Assembly (NCBI RefSeq): GCF_002954455.1
Contig: NZ_MSCC01000002.1
Location: forward strand, 89,105 to 153,104
Direction: 5' to 3'
DNA: 64,000 bases
DNA from: Photobacterium aquimaris
GTDB lineage: Bacteria; Pseudomonadota; Gammaproteobacteria; Enterobacterales; Vibrionaceae
Shown: one piece after another, positions 18,585 to 27,713 of the stretch
Position numbering within the stretch: the first letter of the stretch is position 1
Layout: each line of letters starts with the position of its first letter
Position numbers and translations under genes: made by a program
Notes under the pieces: model-generated
What the model was told of the DNA's origin: nothing
What the model saw: only the letters and a program-made list of their open reading frames with translations
The model's database searches: none

Positions 18585-19067
18585 TTACTCAATACTCATC
18601 ACATCAAACCATAGAACATTACCGCCGATATGGATATCTATCTCTTCATCGATTTCTCGACCAAGCAATGCTTCACCAAAAGGTGAGCTCGGTGTCACGG
18701 TTATGACTTCCTCATTATTAATCATAAATTTTAAGCCTCCTGCCGCCGGCCCTAAAAACACCTTCTTAGCATGCCCTTGTTGATCTTCTAAAGACACTAA
18801 ATGGCCAACAACAATGGTCGTTTGTTGAGTAGGCATTGTGGCAAATAAATGCTGATAAGCACTAATGTCAGCTTTACATTCAGCCACTCGCTGAGCTTGA
18901 CCATGAGCAAGATACGACGCTTCTAATGCAAAAGTATCGTATTTATTTTCCGCAACATTTTCATCATCTGTCGCGGTATTATAAGCACGCATTGCAGCTT
19001 CAGTTGCTATTTGTAATGTCTGTTCTAACTGTGCCTCAATACGCTCAAGTAACACTTGCTTGTTCAT
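18585..19067 (-). CDS. GreA/GreB-like transcript-cleavage/elongation factor family protein
   Basis: 160 residues: N-terminal helical coiled-coil region (about 1-70) and a C-terminal FKBP-like Gre domain (VVGHLVSLEDQQGHAKKVFLGP ... SPFGEALLGREIDEEIDI), matching the SPIGxALLGKxxGDEV signature of Gre proteins. Gre factors enter the RNA polymerase secondary channel and rescue backtracked complexes by an acidic tip. The acidic pair DDEN at about 34-37 may be that tip. More diverged than true GreA or GreB, so function is less sure. AGGT nine bases before the ATG supports the start. Confidence 0.7.
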   Translation of the reverse strand: MNKQVLLERIEAQLEQTLQIATEAAMRAYNTATDDENVAENKYDTFALEASYLAHGQAQRVAECKADISAYQHLFATMPTQQTTIVVGHLVSLEDQQGHAKKVFLGPAAGGLKFMINNEEVITVTPSSPFGEALLGREIDEEIDIHIGGNVLWFDVMSIE

Positions 19068-19207
19068 TTATTATCAACCTATTAGCCAAATGGGCGCTGA
19101 TTATACATTGAATATAAGCACAAACAGCAACGTTCTCGAACATTAAATATCATCAAAAACTAAAGTAATAAGCCAATCATCCGATAAACACTCATTCATG
19201 ATTAAAA

Positions 19208-19768
19208 ATGGTTACGACTCTCAATATGTATCGTTATAACTGGCTGTTATGCCTAATCGGAGTGTTAATTACCACTCAACCAGCGTTAGCACTAACTCCA
19301 ACCCATTTACTTAATTATCTAGATAGTTATGGTAATCTTTCGCTAAAATACAGTGGTGACATTCGCTTACCCGATCCCCTTGTTGTAAATGGGGATCTGA
19401 ATCTTGAAAGTAGCCAAATTAAATATTTACCATTAAGCCTTACCATTAAAGGTAATCTTAATTTAGCCTATAGCCATATTGAGTATTTACCATTAGCGCT
19501 TAAAGTCGATGGCTACATCAATCTTGCTTACTCTAAAATTAAGGAGCTTAATTTTGGTTTACAAGTCTATGGCGATCTTAGCGTTGCCCATACTCAGCTC
19601 AAAAAACTACCCGACAACTTATATGTTAAAGGTGATTTATTTATCCAAAACAGTCAGCTTAATGCGCTTCCAAATAAACTGGTTGTCGACGGTAATATTT
19701 ATATAGGTAATATTCCACTTACGTCGATTCCAAGCGATCTGATTATTGGTGGCAATATATATAGATAA
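19208..19768 (+). CDS. secreted leucine-rich-repeat-like protein
   Basis: 186 residues with a signal peptide (WLLCLIGVLITTQPALA). The mature part is about seven tandem units of about 20 residues following L-x-V-x-G-D-L-x-L-x-x-x-x-I-x-x-L-P (for example LVVNGDLNLESSQIKYLP). This LP-type solenoid is seen in phage and bacterial surface proteins and, loosely, in IpaH/YopM effectors; it normally binds protein or sugar. No membrane anchor or enzyme domain. The ribosome site is weak and an internal ATG at 19226 is possible. Stands alone. Confidence 0.65.
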   Translation: MVTTLNMYRYNWLLCLIGVLITTQPALALTPTHLLNYLDSYGNLSLKYSGDIRLPDPLVVNGDLNLESSQIKYLPLSLTIKGNLNLAYSHIEYLPLALKVDGYINLAYSKIKELNFGLQVYGDLSVAHTQLKKLPDNLYVKGDLFIQNSQLNALPNKLVVDGNIYIGNIPLTSIPSDLIIGGNIYR

Positions 19769-20731
19769 TTAATAAACATGCATTAAATACCATTAATAAC
19801 TAAAAACTCAACACCAAGGCAAACGTTTGCTTTTTGATAGGTAAATAAACTTAATAATTGATTATAAAAAAGGAGTATAAGTTAGCCAGAAATTTTACAA
19901 TACGAATGTTTATCCCTGGCCACTTTGCGGTTGATATTTGTTATGAACAATTTTCAACAAACATTTAATTAGAGGATAATTAAATGTATTCATTGCTTTA
20001 TCATCGATAAAGAAATGTTTTCCAGCTTTTAAGCTTTAACAACTTTAGTTGTTTGATTTTTATGGTAAAACCACTGTCTGCGACTACGTGTTTTCATTAT
20101 AAACCTCTCATATATTTCCCAATGAGTAAGGTTGATATCACTATATATTAATACCCTTCTTACTCGACTATTCGTGTTCTAGTTAACCAATTTGGTATGA
20201 CATTACAATGACATATTAATTGAATTATGATGAACAATTTTTTTATTTATGACAACAACTTCTATTAATAAGTTCCGTTGTGAATAAATATAATGATGAT
20301 AATTTTCGTGGAGGATAATTAAGAAAAGAATATAAACAAAGACTTTCTAATTTTTTTAAAGCTAATTTCACCTAACGATTTATATCAACATAGTTAATAT
20401 AATTATGTTTTTGCTATTTGACAACTACTGTAAGTCTTTTTTTTAATGATATGAGTATTTATTTTTTAATTGTTGCGTTTAGTTTAACTTAACATATTGC
20501 TATATAAGAAAAAACAACTAATTGAGCGATATGTCAGAATCCTCACTCAGATCAGTTGTCGCTTTTGTGCTAGTAAAGATAACAGATCACATCGCTCTAA
20601 TAATTAAGCGTGACTGCACAGATTTCACTATTTCACCACACTAGTCATCAAATCATTGATCGTAGTCCTATAAATTAATTCAAATTTATTGGTTAATAGC
20701 AATATTTAGCTATGCTTGTGAGTATATTATT
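19769..20731. other. 960-bp stretch without an ordinary gene
   Basis: AT-rich. It holds a 22-codon ORF with a good ribosome site on the minus strand (listed separately), an 8-codon ORF (MYSLLYHR, ATG at 19984, GAGGA before it), a 37-codon ORF from 20531 with a poor ribosome site, and the 12-mer GAGGATAATTAA twice (about 19973 and 20313), in both cases at ribosome-site-like spacing but in the second without a start codon. May contain a small RNA or a decayed gene. Confidence 0.4.
20029..20097 (-). CDS. candidate 22-residue basic small protein
   Basis: Minus-strand ATG at 20097 with GAGAGG seven bases before it; product MKTRSRRQWFYHKNQTTKVV plus KA, very basic with an aromatic centre. The strong ribosome site in a region with no other gene suggests translation. 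Its 3' end overlaps a small hairpin. No family known to me. Confidence 0.35.
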   Translation of the reverse strand: MKTRSRRQWFYHKNQTTKVVKA

Positions 20732-21271
20732 ATGAATAAAATGCAACCACTGTTAACAACAGAACGCTTAATTCTTCGCCCATTAGAGTTATCAGATGCA
20801 ACCAAGATACAGCGACTTGCTGGTAGTGTTGATATTGCTAACGGTACCATCAGCGTTCCACATCCCTATTCTGATGGTATGGCTGGAAAGTGGATAGGCA
20901 AACATTTAGCTGGATGGTATAGCAAACAATCAGCTATTTTCGCTATTACCCTAAAAAGTAATCATCAACTTATCGGCTGCGCAGGATTAGAAAATATTAA
21001 TGAAAATAGTGCCCAGCTTGGCTATTGGATTGGCGTGCCATATTGGGGTAACGGTTACTGTACTGAGGCGGTAGAACGGATTAAAGACTATGGCTTCAAT
21101 AAACTTAATTTAGAGCATCTGTATGGCCGACATTTAAAGACTGTTTCAGGCCCTGAAAATGTGATGCTAAAAATCGGCATGAAAAATGTTACTGCGCTAA
21201 CATTTCCAAGTCATCACTTATTACAAGATGATATTGCGATTTATGAATTACTTAAACAAACAGCTTCATAG
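20732..21271 (+). CDS. GNAT family N-acetyltransferase (RimJ/RimL-like)
   Basis: 179 residues. Opening LLTTERLILRPLELSDATKI is typical of the RimJ/RimL acetyltransferase branch; motif A follows with LGYWIGVPYWGNGYCTEAVERIKDYGF, holding the acetyl-CoA pyrophosphate loop in the form (R/Q)xxGNGxxTEA. The segment LYGRHLKTVSGPENVMLKIGM corresponds to the usual N-x-x-S-xxVxxKxGF. Substrate unknown. Single gene. Confidence 0.85.
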   Translation: MNKMQPLLTTERLILRPLELSDATKIQRLAGSVDIANGTISVPHPYSDGMAGKWIGKHLAGWYSKQSAIFAITLKSNHQLIGCAGLENINENSAQLGYWIGVPYWGNGYCTEAVERIKDYGFNKLNLEHLYGRHLKTVSGPENVMLKIGMKNVTALTFPSHHLLQDDIAIYELLKQTAS

Positions 21272-21397
21272 TTGTTATAGCAACACATAAAATGTGATTG
21301 ATCACTATGAATGTCATTAGATAAGCAAAGTAGCATTTATCACTATAAACCGTTAGCATATTACCTTTATTCATCGAGTCGTTAATAGGTAATTATT

Positions 21398-21703
21398 GTG
21401 AAATCACCATGTGTCGCTAAATGTAAAAATAATGCAGGAATATGCGGTGGCTGCTTACGAACAATGTCAGAAATCAGCCACTGGATAGCCTATCCAGAAC
21501 AGCAACAACTGGCGATCATGGCTGACATTAAAGCGATTAAAGCAACTCACCAGTGCCCACAATGCCAACAACCAGCGCAATGTGATATCAAGGCTGGCAA
21601 AGCCACATGCTGGTGTTTTAATATTGAACCGCGCCAAACATTACCAGGTTCCGTGGCTACTTGCTTATGTCGACACTGTTTATCATCACAACCAATACTA
21701 TAA
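21398..21703 (+). CDS. DUF1289 protein fused to a cysteine-rich CWC domain
   Basis: 101 residues, GTG start at 21398. N-terminal half: SPCVAKCKNNAGICGGCLRTMSEISHWI, the DUF1289 signature with four Cys (PF06945). C-terminal half: CPQCQQPAQCDIKAGKATCWCFNIEP ... CLCRHCL, the Cys_rich_CWC signature (PF14375). Thirteen cysteines in all suggest two zinc or iron-sulfur sites. The two families usually occur as separate small proteins, often as neighbours; here they are one chain. Function unknown. Confidence 0.75.
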   Translation: MKSPCVAKCKNNAGICGGCLRTMSEISHWIAYPEQQQLAIMADIKAIKATHQCPQCQQPAQCDIKAGKATCWCFNIEPRQTLPGSVATCLCRHCLSSQPIL

Positions 21704-21846
21704 TATTGAGTTATTAATCTTCTTTTACTTACAATGTTTACGCTAAAAATATCATACTAATCAGTTACAATTATCTGCTCTACTTTTTAACGATACCAAT
21801 AAGATGACACAACGTATATATGCGATTGATGTTATCTGGAATTCAC

Positions 21847-22872
21847 ATGGATATGAAAGTTAATAAACGGCAAGGACAATTCCTTAACGACACCATTACT
21901 CAATGGCAGCAACAACAACTGATTGATAACCAACAAGCTCAGAAACTACGTCACAGCTATGATGTGATTAGTTTTGATTGGAAGCTACTGGCTGTTTATT
22001 CATTTTGGGTCGCTATAGCATGTTTTATTTTATCCGTTATATTACTCATTGCTGACGATTATTTAATTGCACTGATATCGCGTATTATCAATACGCCTGC
22101 AAGTGTGCTCGCCTTTATTAGCGCCATAATTGCAGCTGGTCTGTTTTATTTCGGCGTCAAACGGCGACAGCGTTATCCACAAAAAACCGTTAGTAATGAA
22201 GCGGTGTTCTTTTTTGGTGTGCTGATAACAGCTGTAACGAGTGTATTTTTAAGCCATATCACAATAGCACTTCATTGGCGTGAGAGTATTTTTATTCTTC
22301 TGCCTACTATCATCTACCTTATCGTCGGTATCCAACTACGCTCGGTATTAGTGTGGTTATTTGCACTAATTGGTATTGGATTATTGGTGTTAACTGAAAC
22401 CTCTTATCTCGCTCAGAATCACTACCTCTTTTGGGGAATGAATATTCCCTCACGATTTACCATTGTTGGCATGTTCATTATATCTGCGAGTGTTGCCTTA
22501 AAACGTCACTCTCGATTGTTATTTCTTCAAGAATCTACGCTATTTATGGGATTGCTGTATTTTTTCAATGCGTTGTGGATGCTAACTATTTTTGGTAATT
22601 ATGATAGTTTAAGTGCTTGGTCACACATTAAACAGATTGAATTATGGGGCTGGAGCGTAACGATGCTATTGGTCACCTTAAGTGCTATTTATTATGGCAT
22701 TAAAAATAATAATCCACTCATAAGAGCCTTTGGCATCATCTTTTTATTGTTATGTTTATATAGCCGTTATTTTGAGTATTTTTGGGGCACACTTCATAAA
22801 GCCGTATTTTTTGCGATATTAGCGTTAAGCTTCTGGATAATAGGTAGTCGAGCAGAAAAATTTGGCAATTAG
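21847..22872 (+). CDS. DUF2157-type multi-pass membrane protein
   Basis: About 341 residues. The cytoplasmic N-terminus (QLIDNQQAQKLRHSYDV) followed by about 10 hydrophobic helices matches the DUF2157 pattern, in which a helical hairpin precedes the membrane domain. Function unknown. Several in-frame ATG codons (21820, 21829, 21847, 21853) could start it; GGA six bases before 21847 is the best of weak options. A terminator follows. Confidence 0.65.
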   Translation: MDMKVNKRQGQFLNDTITQWQQQQLIDNQQAQKLRHSYDVISFDWKLLAVYSFWVAIACFILSVILLIADDYLIALISRIINTPASVLAFISAIIAAGLFYFGVKRRQRYPQKTVSNEAVFFFGVLITAVTSVFLSHITIALHWRESIFILLPTIIYLIVGIQLRSVLVWLFALIGIGLLVLTETSYLAQNHYLFWGMNIPSRFTIVGMFIISASVALKRHSRLLFLQESTLFMGLLYFFNALWMLTIFGNYDSLSAWSHIKQIELWGWSVTMLLVTLSAIYYGIKNNNPLIRAFGIIFLLLCLYSRYFEYFWGTLHKAVFFAILALSFWIIGSRAEKFGN

Positions 22873-22889
22873 GCCATAAAAACTAATAA

Positions 22890-22931
22890 AAAAGCCGCTA
22901 TAATAATAAATATTAAACAGCGGCGTTTTTG
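22890..22931. terminator. terminator between the DUF2157 gene and the convergent gene
   Basis: AAAAAAGCCGCT pairs with AGCGGCGTTTTT (one mismatch in the A/T arms) across a long AT loop, ending in T residues. Confidence 0.7.
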
Positions 22932-22976
22932 ATTATTTGTTGCACATATTGTAAAACTAAAAAAATAAGCCATGTA

Positions 22977-23312
22977 TTATTTAACTGCGTGCCTTTCTAA
23001 ATTATATAAACGAATCTCATGCAATACACGTTCAGTTAACATTTCATTCATCGTATCCCTCATTGACGCTTGCATATCAGAAATCACTGGGAATACATTT
23101 TGATTCATTTCATCTAAACAGTTTTTAGACACTTGCATTTTTAAATCAAACTCAAATGAAGCAAGCGCTAAAAATTTTTCCATTCGTTGAATGACAACAT
23201 TAATCATGTAGATATCAGCACCTAAATCCAACAGTTCTTGTTCAACAATTAATTCTAACGGCGTACGATCTCGAGGCTGTTCTTTTACTGGAAACGCAAG
23301 AATATTTGACAT
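22977..23312 (-). CDS. small hypothetical helical protein
   Basis: 111 residues from the second of two adjacent ATGs; GAGGAGG lies five bases upstream of it. The product (MSNILAFPVKEQPRDRTPLE at its start) is entirely helical and Met-rich, with no signal peptide or Cys motif. The opening SNILAFPV resembles short regulators' N-termini but is not diagnostic. Unknown function; single gene. Confidence 0.6.
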   Translation of the reverse strand: MSNILAFPVKEQPRDRTPLELIVEQELLDLGADIYMINVVIQRMEKFLALASFEFDLKMQVSKNCLDEMNQNVFPVISDMQASMRDTMNEMLTERVLHEIRLYNLERHAVK

Positions 23313-23701
23313 CATATCCTCCTCATAATCAGTAATAATCATCCGTTGATAATTATTAATAGTAACATTGCTGTTACATTCATCCTATGTGTTATTGTTG
23401 CTATTGAAAAGACCATTTTTAATAAAAATCATTTAAACCCTATTAATTCATCGCATAAAAAAACCATCAAGACACACAAAAAACAATTATTATCAATAAC
23501 TTAAACCGTTATTGTCTTTTTTTAATTATTTTATATTTATTTGAAATAAAGTATATCCACACCGCAATTTATTACTGACAAATATCATATTTGAAAGAGA
23601 ATGATGAAAAACAGCGCTTTTTCGCGTATAACTTAGCGTCATAATAACAAATCATATTTAAATATTTTTAAATGATACCGTTCATTTAACAGGGAGCTTA
23701 T
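23313..23701. other. intergenic region between divergent genes
   Basis: About 390 bp, AT-rich, holding the promoters of the Met-rich hypothetical gene and of creA. AGGGAG lies just before the creA ATG. No other gene seen. Confidence 0.35.
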
Positions 23702-24193
23702 ATGCAAAAAAGTTTATTGATTGCCAGTTCGATTGCTATCGCATTAACACTGAGTGGTTGTTCTGATAATGAGGTTGGCGATGTTTCTTTAGGTATGTTT
23801 ACAACTAAGGATATCAAGTTAAACACATTGGTCGATCCTGTTGTACCTGGTGTTACTTGTCATATTGCTAGCATCGAAGCAGATTTGAGTTTAGCGGATC
23901 CTTCAGACTCATCTATTTCATGCCGTCAAACCGGAGAAATAACACCAGAGATGATAGCGAAAATTGATAAATCAAAATCTGGCGAGGTTGTCTTTAAGAA
24001 ATCTAAAAGTATTTTCTTTAAAACAATGAAGATACGTCGAATTTATGATCCTAAATCAGAAACCTTAATGTATTTATCATATTCAACCAAAACAACAACA
24101 GGTAGTTATAAACACAGTTTATCAACCGTGCCTCTTTGGGGTACAAAAGCATACGTTGCCCATACACCAGCGACGACAACAGATATTCAATAA
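23702..24193 (+). CDS. creA: CreA family lipoprotein
   Basis: 163 residues. Lipoprotein signal peptide with lipobox LSGC (Cys20). The body shows the CreA (PF05981) pattern: VGDVSLGMFTTKDIKLNTLVDPVVPGVTCHIASIE, SISCRQTGEI, and FKTMKIRRIYDPKSETLMYLSYS. CreA sits beside creBCD in E. coli but its own role is unknown; here no creBCD is near. The family usually lacks a lipobox, so the acylated Cys is a small oddity. Confidence 0.85.
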   Translation: MQKSLLIASSIAIALTLSGCSDNEVGDVSLGMFTTKDIKLNTLVDPVVPGVTCHIASIEADLSLADPSDSSISCRQTGEITPEMIAKIDKSKSGEVVFKKSKSIFFKTMKIRRIYDPKSETLMYLSYSTKTTTGSYKHSLSTVPLWGTKAYVAHTPATTTDIQ

Positions 24194-24204
24194 TAGCACA
24201 TTAC

Positions 24205-24238
24205 CGCTTCTTAACCATTTGATTAAGAAGCGATTTTT
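24205..24238 (+). terminator. terminator of creA
   Basis: Perfect 10-bp stem CGCTTCTTAA / TTAAGAAGCG, 8-nt loop, then ATTTTT. Confidence 0.85.
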
Positions 24239-24617
24239 CAAAAATCCACCATGCCCATATAAAAAACAAATCCAAGATTCTCAATTTATTTTTTATATAG
24301 TGCAATCCAATCGATAAAGATTAACTCTGTTTATTTAATCTTTTACGAATGAATAACTGTACATGAAACTTTTGACGTTAACTTCGGATCATGTTTATTA
24401 TTGTAATCAACATTATCTACAAAAGAATATTTATTCGTTATAAAATCGATAACTGAAATATAAATAATAAAAATTAAGATATTTATAATATTGTGTTGGT
24501 AGATTTTTTATATCAAAAGAAAGGATATGTTAGCACAGAGGAATAACGATAATCTTACATTTATTATGATTATCAGCCACATTTATTAAACAATAAATAT
24601 GACTGAAATATTATTTA
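24239..24617. other. AT-rich gap, no gene seen
   Basis: 379 bp between creA and a convergent membrane-protein gene. No supported ORF or RNA gene. Confidence 0.35.
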
Positions 24618-24893
24618 TTACTTAAACAAACGATTTTTCATTAACAAAGAGCCAATAATTGCCATCGTAATACCGACTAATAACACAACAAAGTTTTTGT
24701 GGCGCTCGGCTGCTAATATATTTTCAGCATAAGTATTATTGTACAAATCAGATCCTGTCATGGTCAGAAATGAGCCCATTTCAGTAAAAACATGTTCTTG
24801 ACCAACCATACCACTCAATGAAACCATTCCCCATAAAAGAGAAATCACACCTAGAGAGATAGAAATAAAACCCCAACTTTGTTTAACATCCAT
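24618..24893 (-). CDS. small two-helix membrane protein of unknown function
   Basis: 91 residues from ATG at 24893 (GAG seven bases upstream). Two membrane segments: WGFISISLGVISLLWGMVSL and NFVVLLVGITMAIIGSLLM, with a periplasmic loop between. The frame is open further upstream to a TTG at 25004, which would add a hydrophobic N-terminus; this looks like leader sequence but a longer protein cannot be ruled out. No family recognised. Confidence 0.5.
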   Translation of the reverse strand: MDVKQSWGFISISLGVISLLWGMVSLSGMVGQEHVFTEMGSFLTMTGSDLYNNTYAENILAAERHKNFVVLLVGITMAIIGSLLMKNRLFK

Positions 24894-25198
24894 ATTCAAA
24901 CTCACGCTATAACACTTATCTGTGACTAAAAGTAAAACTTCGCATGAGAATATTACAAATAACGGAAAAAAACAATTCACCAAGGGTGTAAATAGATGAC
25001 TCAATAATTCACCAAATATATGGGTTTATTTTTTATAATAATATAAGCATTTGAAAATAAATAAAAAAAACAAATAACAGCTAACTATTGCTAAATTATA
25101 ATTATTGAACACTGTATATATTAATAATTTATTTCCTATTTTGTGACATTGATTCAAATTATCCGTTCTAAATAAAGATCACGTAATATAACGGATAT

Positions 25199-25229
25199 AA
25201 AAAAGCGACAAAATATTGTCGCTTTTTTA
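25199..25229. terminator. bidirectional terminator downstream of mog
   Basis: AAAAAAGCGACAA pairs with TTGTCGCTTTTTT around a 4-nt loop, 13 bp past the mog stop. Confidence 0.9.
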
Positions 25230-25241
25230 TTGTGGCCTATT

Positions 25242-25775
25242 TTATTTTTGCTTTGGACGAAATGGTTTAATTACACTTTCATCACACACAAGAAATGGGC
25301 CATCCATCAAATCAAGACAGTAAGGTACAGCAGGGAATACTGCATCTAAACATTCACGAATAGATTTTGGCTTACCCGGTAAATTGATAATTAAACTATC
25401 ACCACGAAGTCCTGCTGTTTGACGAGATAAAATAGCTGTAGGTACAAATTTTAGCGATTCTGCACGCATTAACTCACCAAAACCTGGCATCATACGATCA
25501 CAAACAGCTTCTGTTGCTTCAGGCGTAACATCACGCTTAGCTGGCCCTGTTCCGCCAGTAGTAACGATCAGGCTACAGTTTTGATTATCAGCCAAGTCAA
25601 TCAACGTACTCTCAATCACGTCTTGCTCATCAGGAATAACTTGATAAACAGGCTCCCACTCTGATGTAAGATAATCATTTAATGTATCAATGATTGCTTG
25701 TCCTGAAATATCTTCGTAAACACCGGCACTTGCACGATCGCTCACAGTTACAATACCAATTTTTGCCTTACTCAT
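25242..25775 (-). CDS. mog: molybdopterin adenylyltransferase MogA
   Basis: 177 residues, about the length of E. coli Mog (195). It adenylates molybdopterin before molybdenum insertion in molybdenum-cofactor synthesis. Landmarks: KIGIVTVSDRASAGVYEDISG at the start, TTGGTGPAKRDVTPEAT (substrate loop), and INLPGKPKSIRECLDAVFPAVPYCLDLMDG near the end, all typical. Single gene with its own terminator. Confidence 0.95.
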   Translation of the reverse strand: MSKAKIGIVTVSDRASAGVYEDISGQAIIDTLNDYLTSEWEPVYQVIPDEQDVIESTLIDLADNQNCSLIVTTGGTGPAKRDVTPEATEAVCDRMMPGFGELMRAESLKFVPTAILSRQTAGLRGDSLIINLPGKPKSIRECLDAVFPAVPYCLDLMDGPFLVCDESVIKPFRPKQK

Positions 25776-25892
25776 GTGTTACCTCATTTGTTTAAACGCA
25801 ATCTTACTGCTAAGCATAACATTTATAGCATTATTAATGGCTAAACAGTGTATGCAAATCAGTAAGATGGTAATCATTAATAATACCTATAT

Positions 25893-26342
25893 TCATAACC
25901 AGCGCCTAACGTGCTGACAATAGCGGCGATAATCATTCCCAAACAAATTCAGTAATACCTTTTCCTCTGGCTTAATCTGAAGCTGATTTACCGTTGCAAT
26001 AAAAACAATCACCACCATAGCTGCTGATAATTCGCCCCCAATAAATACTGCAGCAATAAGTAATAACAACAAACTTAAATACATAGGGTTACGGCTATAT
26101 TGGTATATTCCTGTAGTCACTAACTGAGTGGTTGCTTGTGGTGTAAAAGGACTGATAGTAGTGTTAACTCTGGCAAATACTGACATTGATAACAATCCAA
26201 TAATGATGGCAATAATCATTAACAGTACCGCGACACTCCAAAGTGGCTTAAATTGCCACACCGGCATAAATAATACGCAGCCATATATCATCAATAACGC
26301 TATAGCAGCCAGTACTGGAGGAGGGATTTTTAAAGACAGCAT
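25893..26342 (-). CDS. isoprenylcysteine-carboxyl-methyltransferase-family membrane protein
   Basis: 149 residues with about four membrane helices. The C-terminal part holds the ICMT/PEMT signature LVTTGIYQYSRNPMYLSLLLLLI (S-adenosylmethionine site around RNPMY) and KPEEKVLLNLFGNDYRRYCQHVRRWL, where the Glu pair and FGxxYxxYxxxVxRW are standard. Bacterial members methylate unknown small or lipid substrates. Divergent from ygjP. Confidence 0.85.
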   Translation of the reverse strand: MLSLKIPPPVLAAIALLMIYGCVLFMPVWQFKPLWSVAVLLMIIAIIIGLLSMSVFARVNTTISPFTPQATTQLVTTGIYQYSRNPMYLSLLLLLIAAVFIGGELSAAMVVIVFIATVNQLQIKPEEKVLLNLFGNDYRRYCQHVRRWL

Positions 26343-26463
26343 AATTTATCCTTACTTATCGCCTGAATTTAACGGCGATTGAGCTCATATTACCTAATAA
26401 TAAGGTTGCCTCGATAGTTGCCAGCTTATAGCATAACCCTTTTGGTTAAGAGTCATATTGGTT

Positions 26464-26970
26464 ATGCAACAGCTCAAGTACATTCAAGGTTATCCGTCTC
26501 ACCTTGTTGATCAAGTTCAACAGTTAATAGAAAAAGATCAACTTAAGACATTATTGCTTAACCGTTATCCGACACCGCACACGATTAAAACTGAAAAAGC
26601 GTTATACGATTATGTGATTGAGCTGAAAAACCAATATTTAAAAAAATCAGCCCCCATCAGTAAAGTTGGTTACGACAATAAAATTAATGTGATCAATCAT
26701 GCACTCGGCCTACACACATTCATTTCACGTGTCCATGGCAATAAACTTAAAGCCAAGCATGAAATTAGAATTGCGACGGTATTTAAGCAAGCTCCCCTGC
26801 CTTTTTTACGAATGATTGTGGTGCATGAGCTGGCGCACTTGAGGGAAAAAGATCACAACAAAGCTTTTTACCAACTTTGCTGTCATATGGAGCCTAATTA
26901 TCATCAGTTGGAGCTAGATATGCGTTTATATCTCACCCATTTAGATCTGATTGGGCCAATATATGATTAG
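26464..26970 (+). CDS. ygjP: YgjP-like metallopeptidase-fold protein (DUF45)
   Basis: 168 residues. Zinc-site motif VVHELAHLREKDHNKAFY (HExxH, then a third His after KDH) matches the YgjP/WLM DUF45 family. E. coli YgjP is reported as a UTP pyrophosphatase; a peptidase role for the family is only inferred from the fold. The N-terminus is longer and different from E. coli YgjP. ATG at 26464 preferred to an in-frame TTG at 26458. Confidence 0.75.
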   Translation: MQQLKYIQGYPSHLVDQVQQLIEKDQLKTLLLNRYPTPHTIKTEKALYDYVIELKNQYLKKSAPISKVGYDNKINVINHALGLHTFISRVHGNKLKAKHEIRIATVFKQAPLPFLRMIVVHELAHLREKDHNKAFYQLCCHMEPNYHQLELDMRLYLTHLDLIGPIYD

Positions 26971-27006
26971 TCTATTGTAGAACATCACGATCGTTGGGTT
27001 TGGTAT

Positions 27007-27369
27007 TTACTCAGCCCAATGTCCGTGATCTACTCGAGCCTTAAAGACGCCGATGAAACACATTACGTTTTATGGCTAAATATAAACCCTACAACGCGTG
27101 GACAATAGATTCCCTATCGCCCTCGCGGGCATTCACTGTAGGGAATGACGGATTGGGGCTTGGCATGTACTCTGCCCAATGTCCGTCATCTCGGAAGTTG
27201 AGGAACGAAACTATCCGTGATCTACTCAACCCGTGATCGAGCCCTAAAGACGCCAGTGAAACACATTACGTTTACGGCTAAATATAAATTCTACAACGCA
27301 TGGACAATAGATTCCCTATCGCCCTCGCGGGCATTCACTGTAGGGAATGACGGGGTTGGGGCTTGGCAT
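27007..27369. repeat. two tandem copies of a REP-like intergenic repeat
   Basis: The block at about 27021-27166 recurs at about 27214-27369 with over 85% identity by eye (AAACACATTACG, GACAATAGATTCCCTATCGC, GGCATTCACTGTAGGGAATG in both). A 24-bp element (TACTCAGCCCAATGTCCGTG) also occurs twice, at about 27008 and 27168. Each copy contains an 8-bp inverted repeat ATTCCCTA/TAGGGAAT (27109/27139 and 27311/27341) around a nested GCCC/GGGC, followed by GACGG. This resembles dispersed REP-type elements of proteobacteria. It marks the left edge of a more GC-rich acquired segment. Confidence 0.8.
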
Positions 27370-27713
27370 TTAAGTTAGCTCATTTTTGGACACAAATGAG
27401 TCAGTGATTTTTGCTAAATTAGTATTTAATGGATAATCAGAGGTATGGCAAATCCTCATATCCTTTACCCAAATCAACTCATCCACTACATAGTGATACC
27501 TTTGTTTTGTGTGCGTACTTTGACACTTCGATAACGAACAAGCTTTCTTGTAAATGATTACAGTTTAGTTGAAGCGAGCAATGTTTAATGTCCTTCGACA
27601 ACCGGCCCGTCGCTCTCACTAGTAAATCATCTCATACGTTAGACGAAGCGGGCCCTAGTGAACCGCAAGCTTCTATCGGCTCTTTATCACTACCCCCTTT
27701 TAAAACAGATGGT
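27370..27713. other. gap between REP-like repeats and LysR gene
   Basis: 344 bp, no gene. Contains a short palindrome CTCATTT/AAATGAG (27379-27400) and, at about 27604-27653, imperfect arms CCGGCCCGTCGCTCT and AGACGAAGCGGGCCC. The second arm includes GTTAGAC, which resembles the R' box of an integron attC site, but a matching R'' box was not found. Confidence 0.35.

Noticed and set aside
20531..20644. 37-codon ORF (starts MSESSLRSVVAFVLV)
   Set aside because: Weak ribosome site and no other support; mentioned only within the gene-poor region.
27604..27660. possible integron attC site (GTTAGAC beside GC-rich arms)
   Set aside because: Only one R-type box fits; no matching RYYYAAC partner at the other end and no integrase or other attC copies seen.
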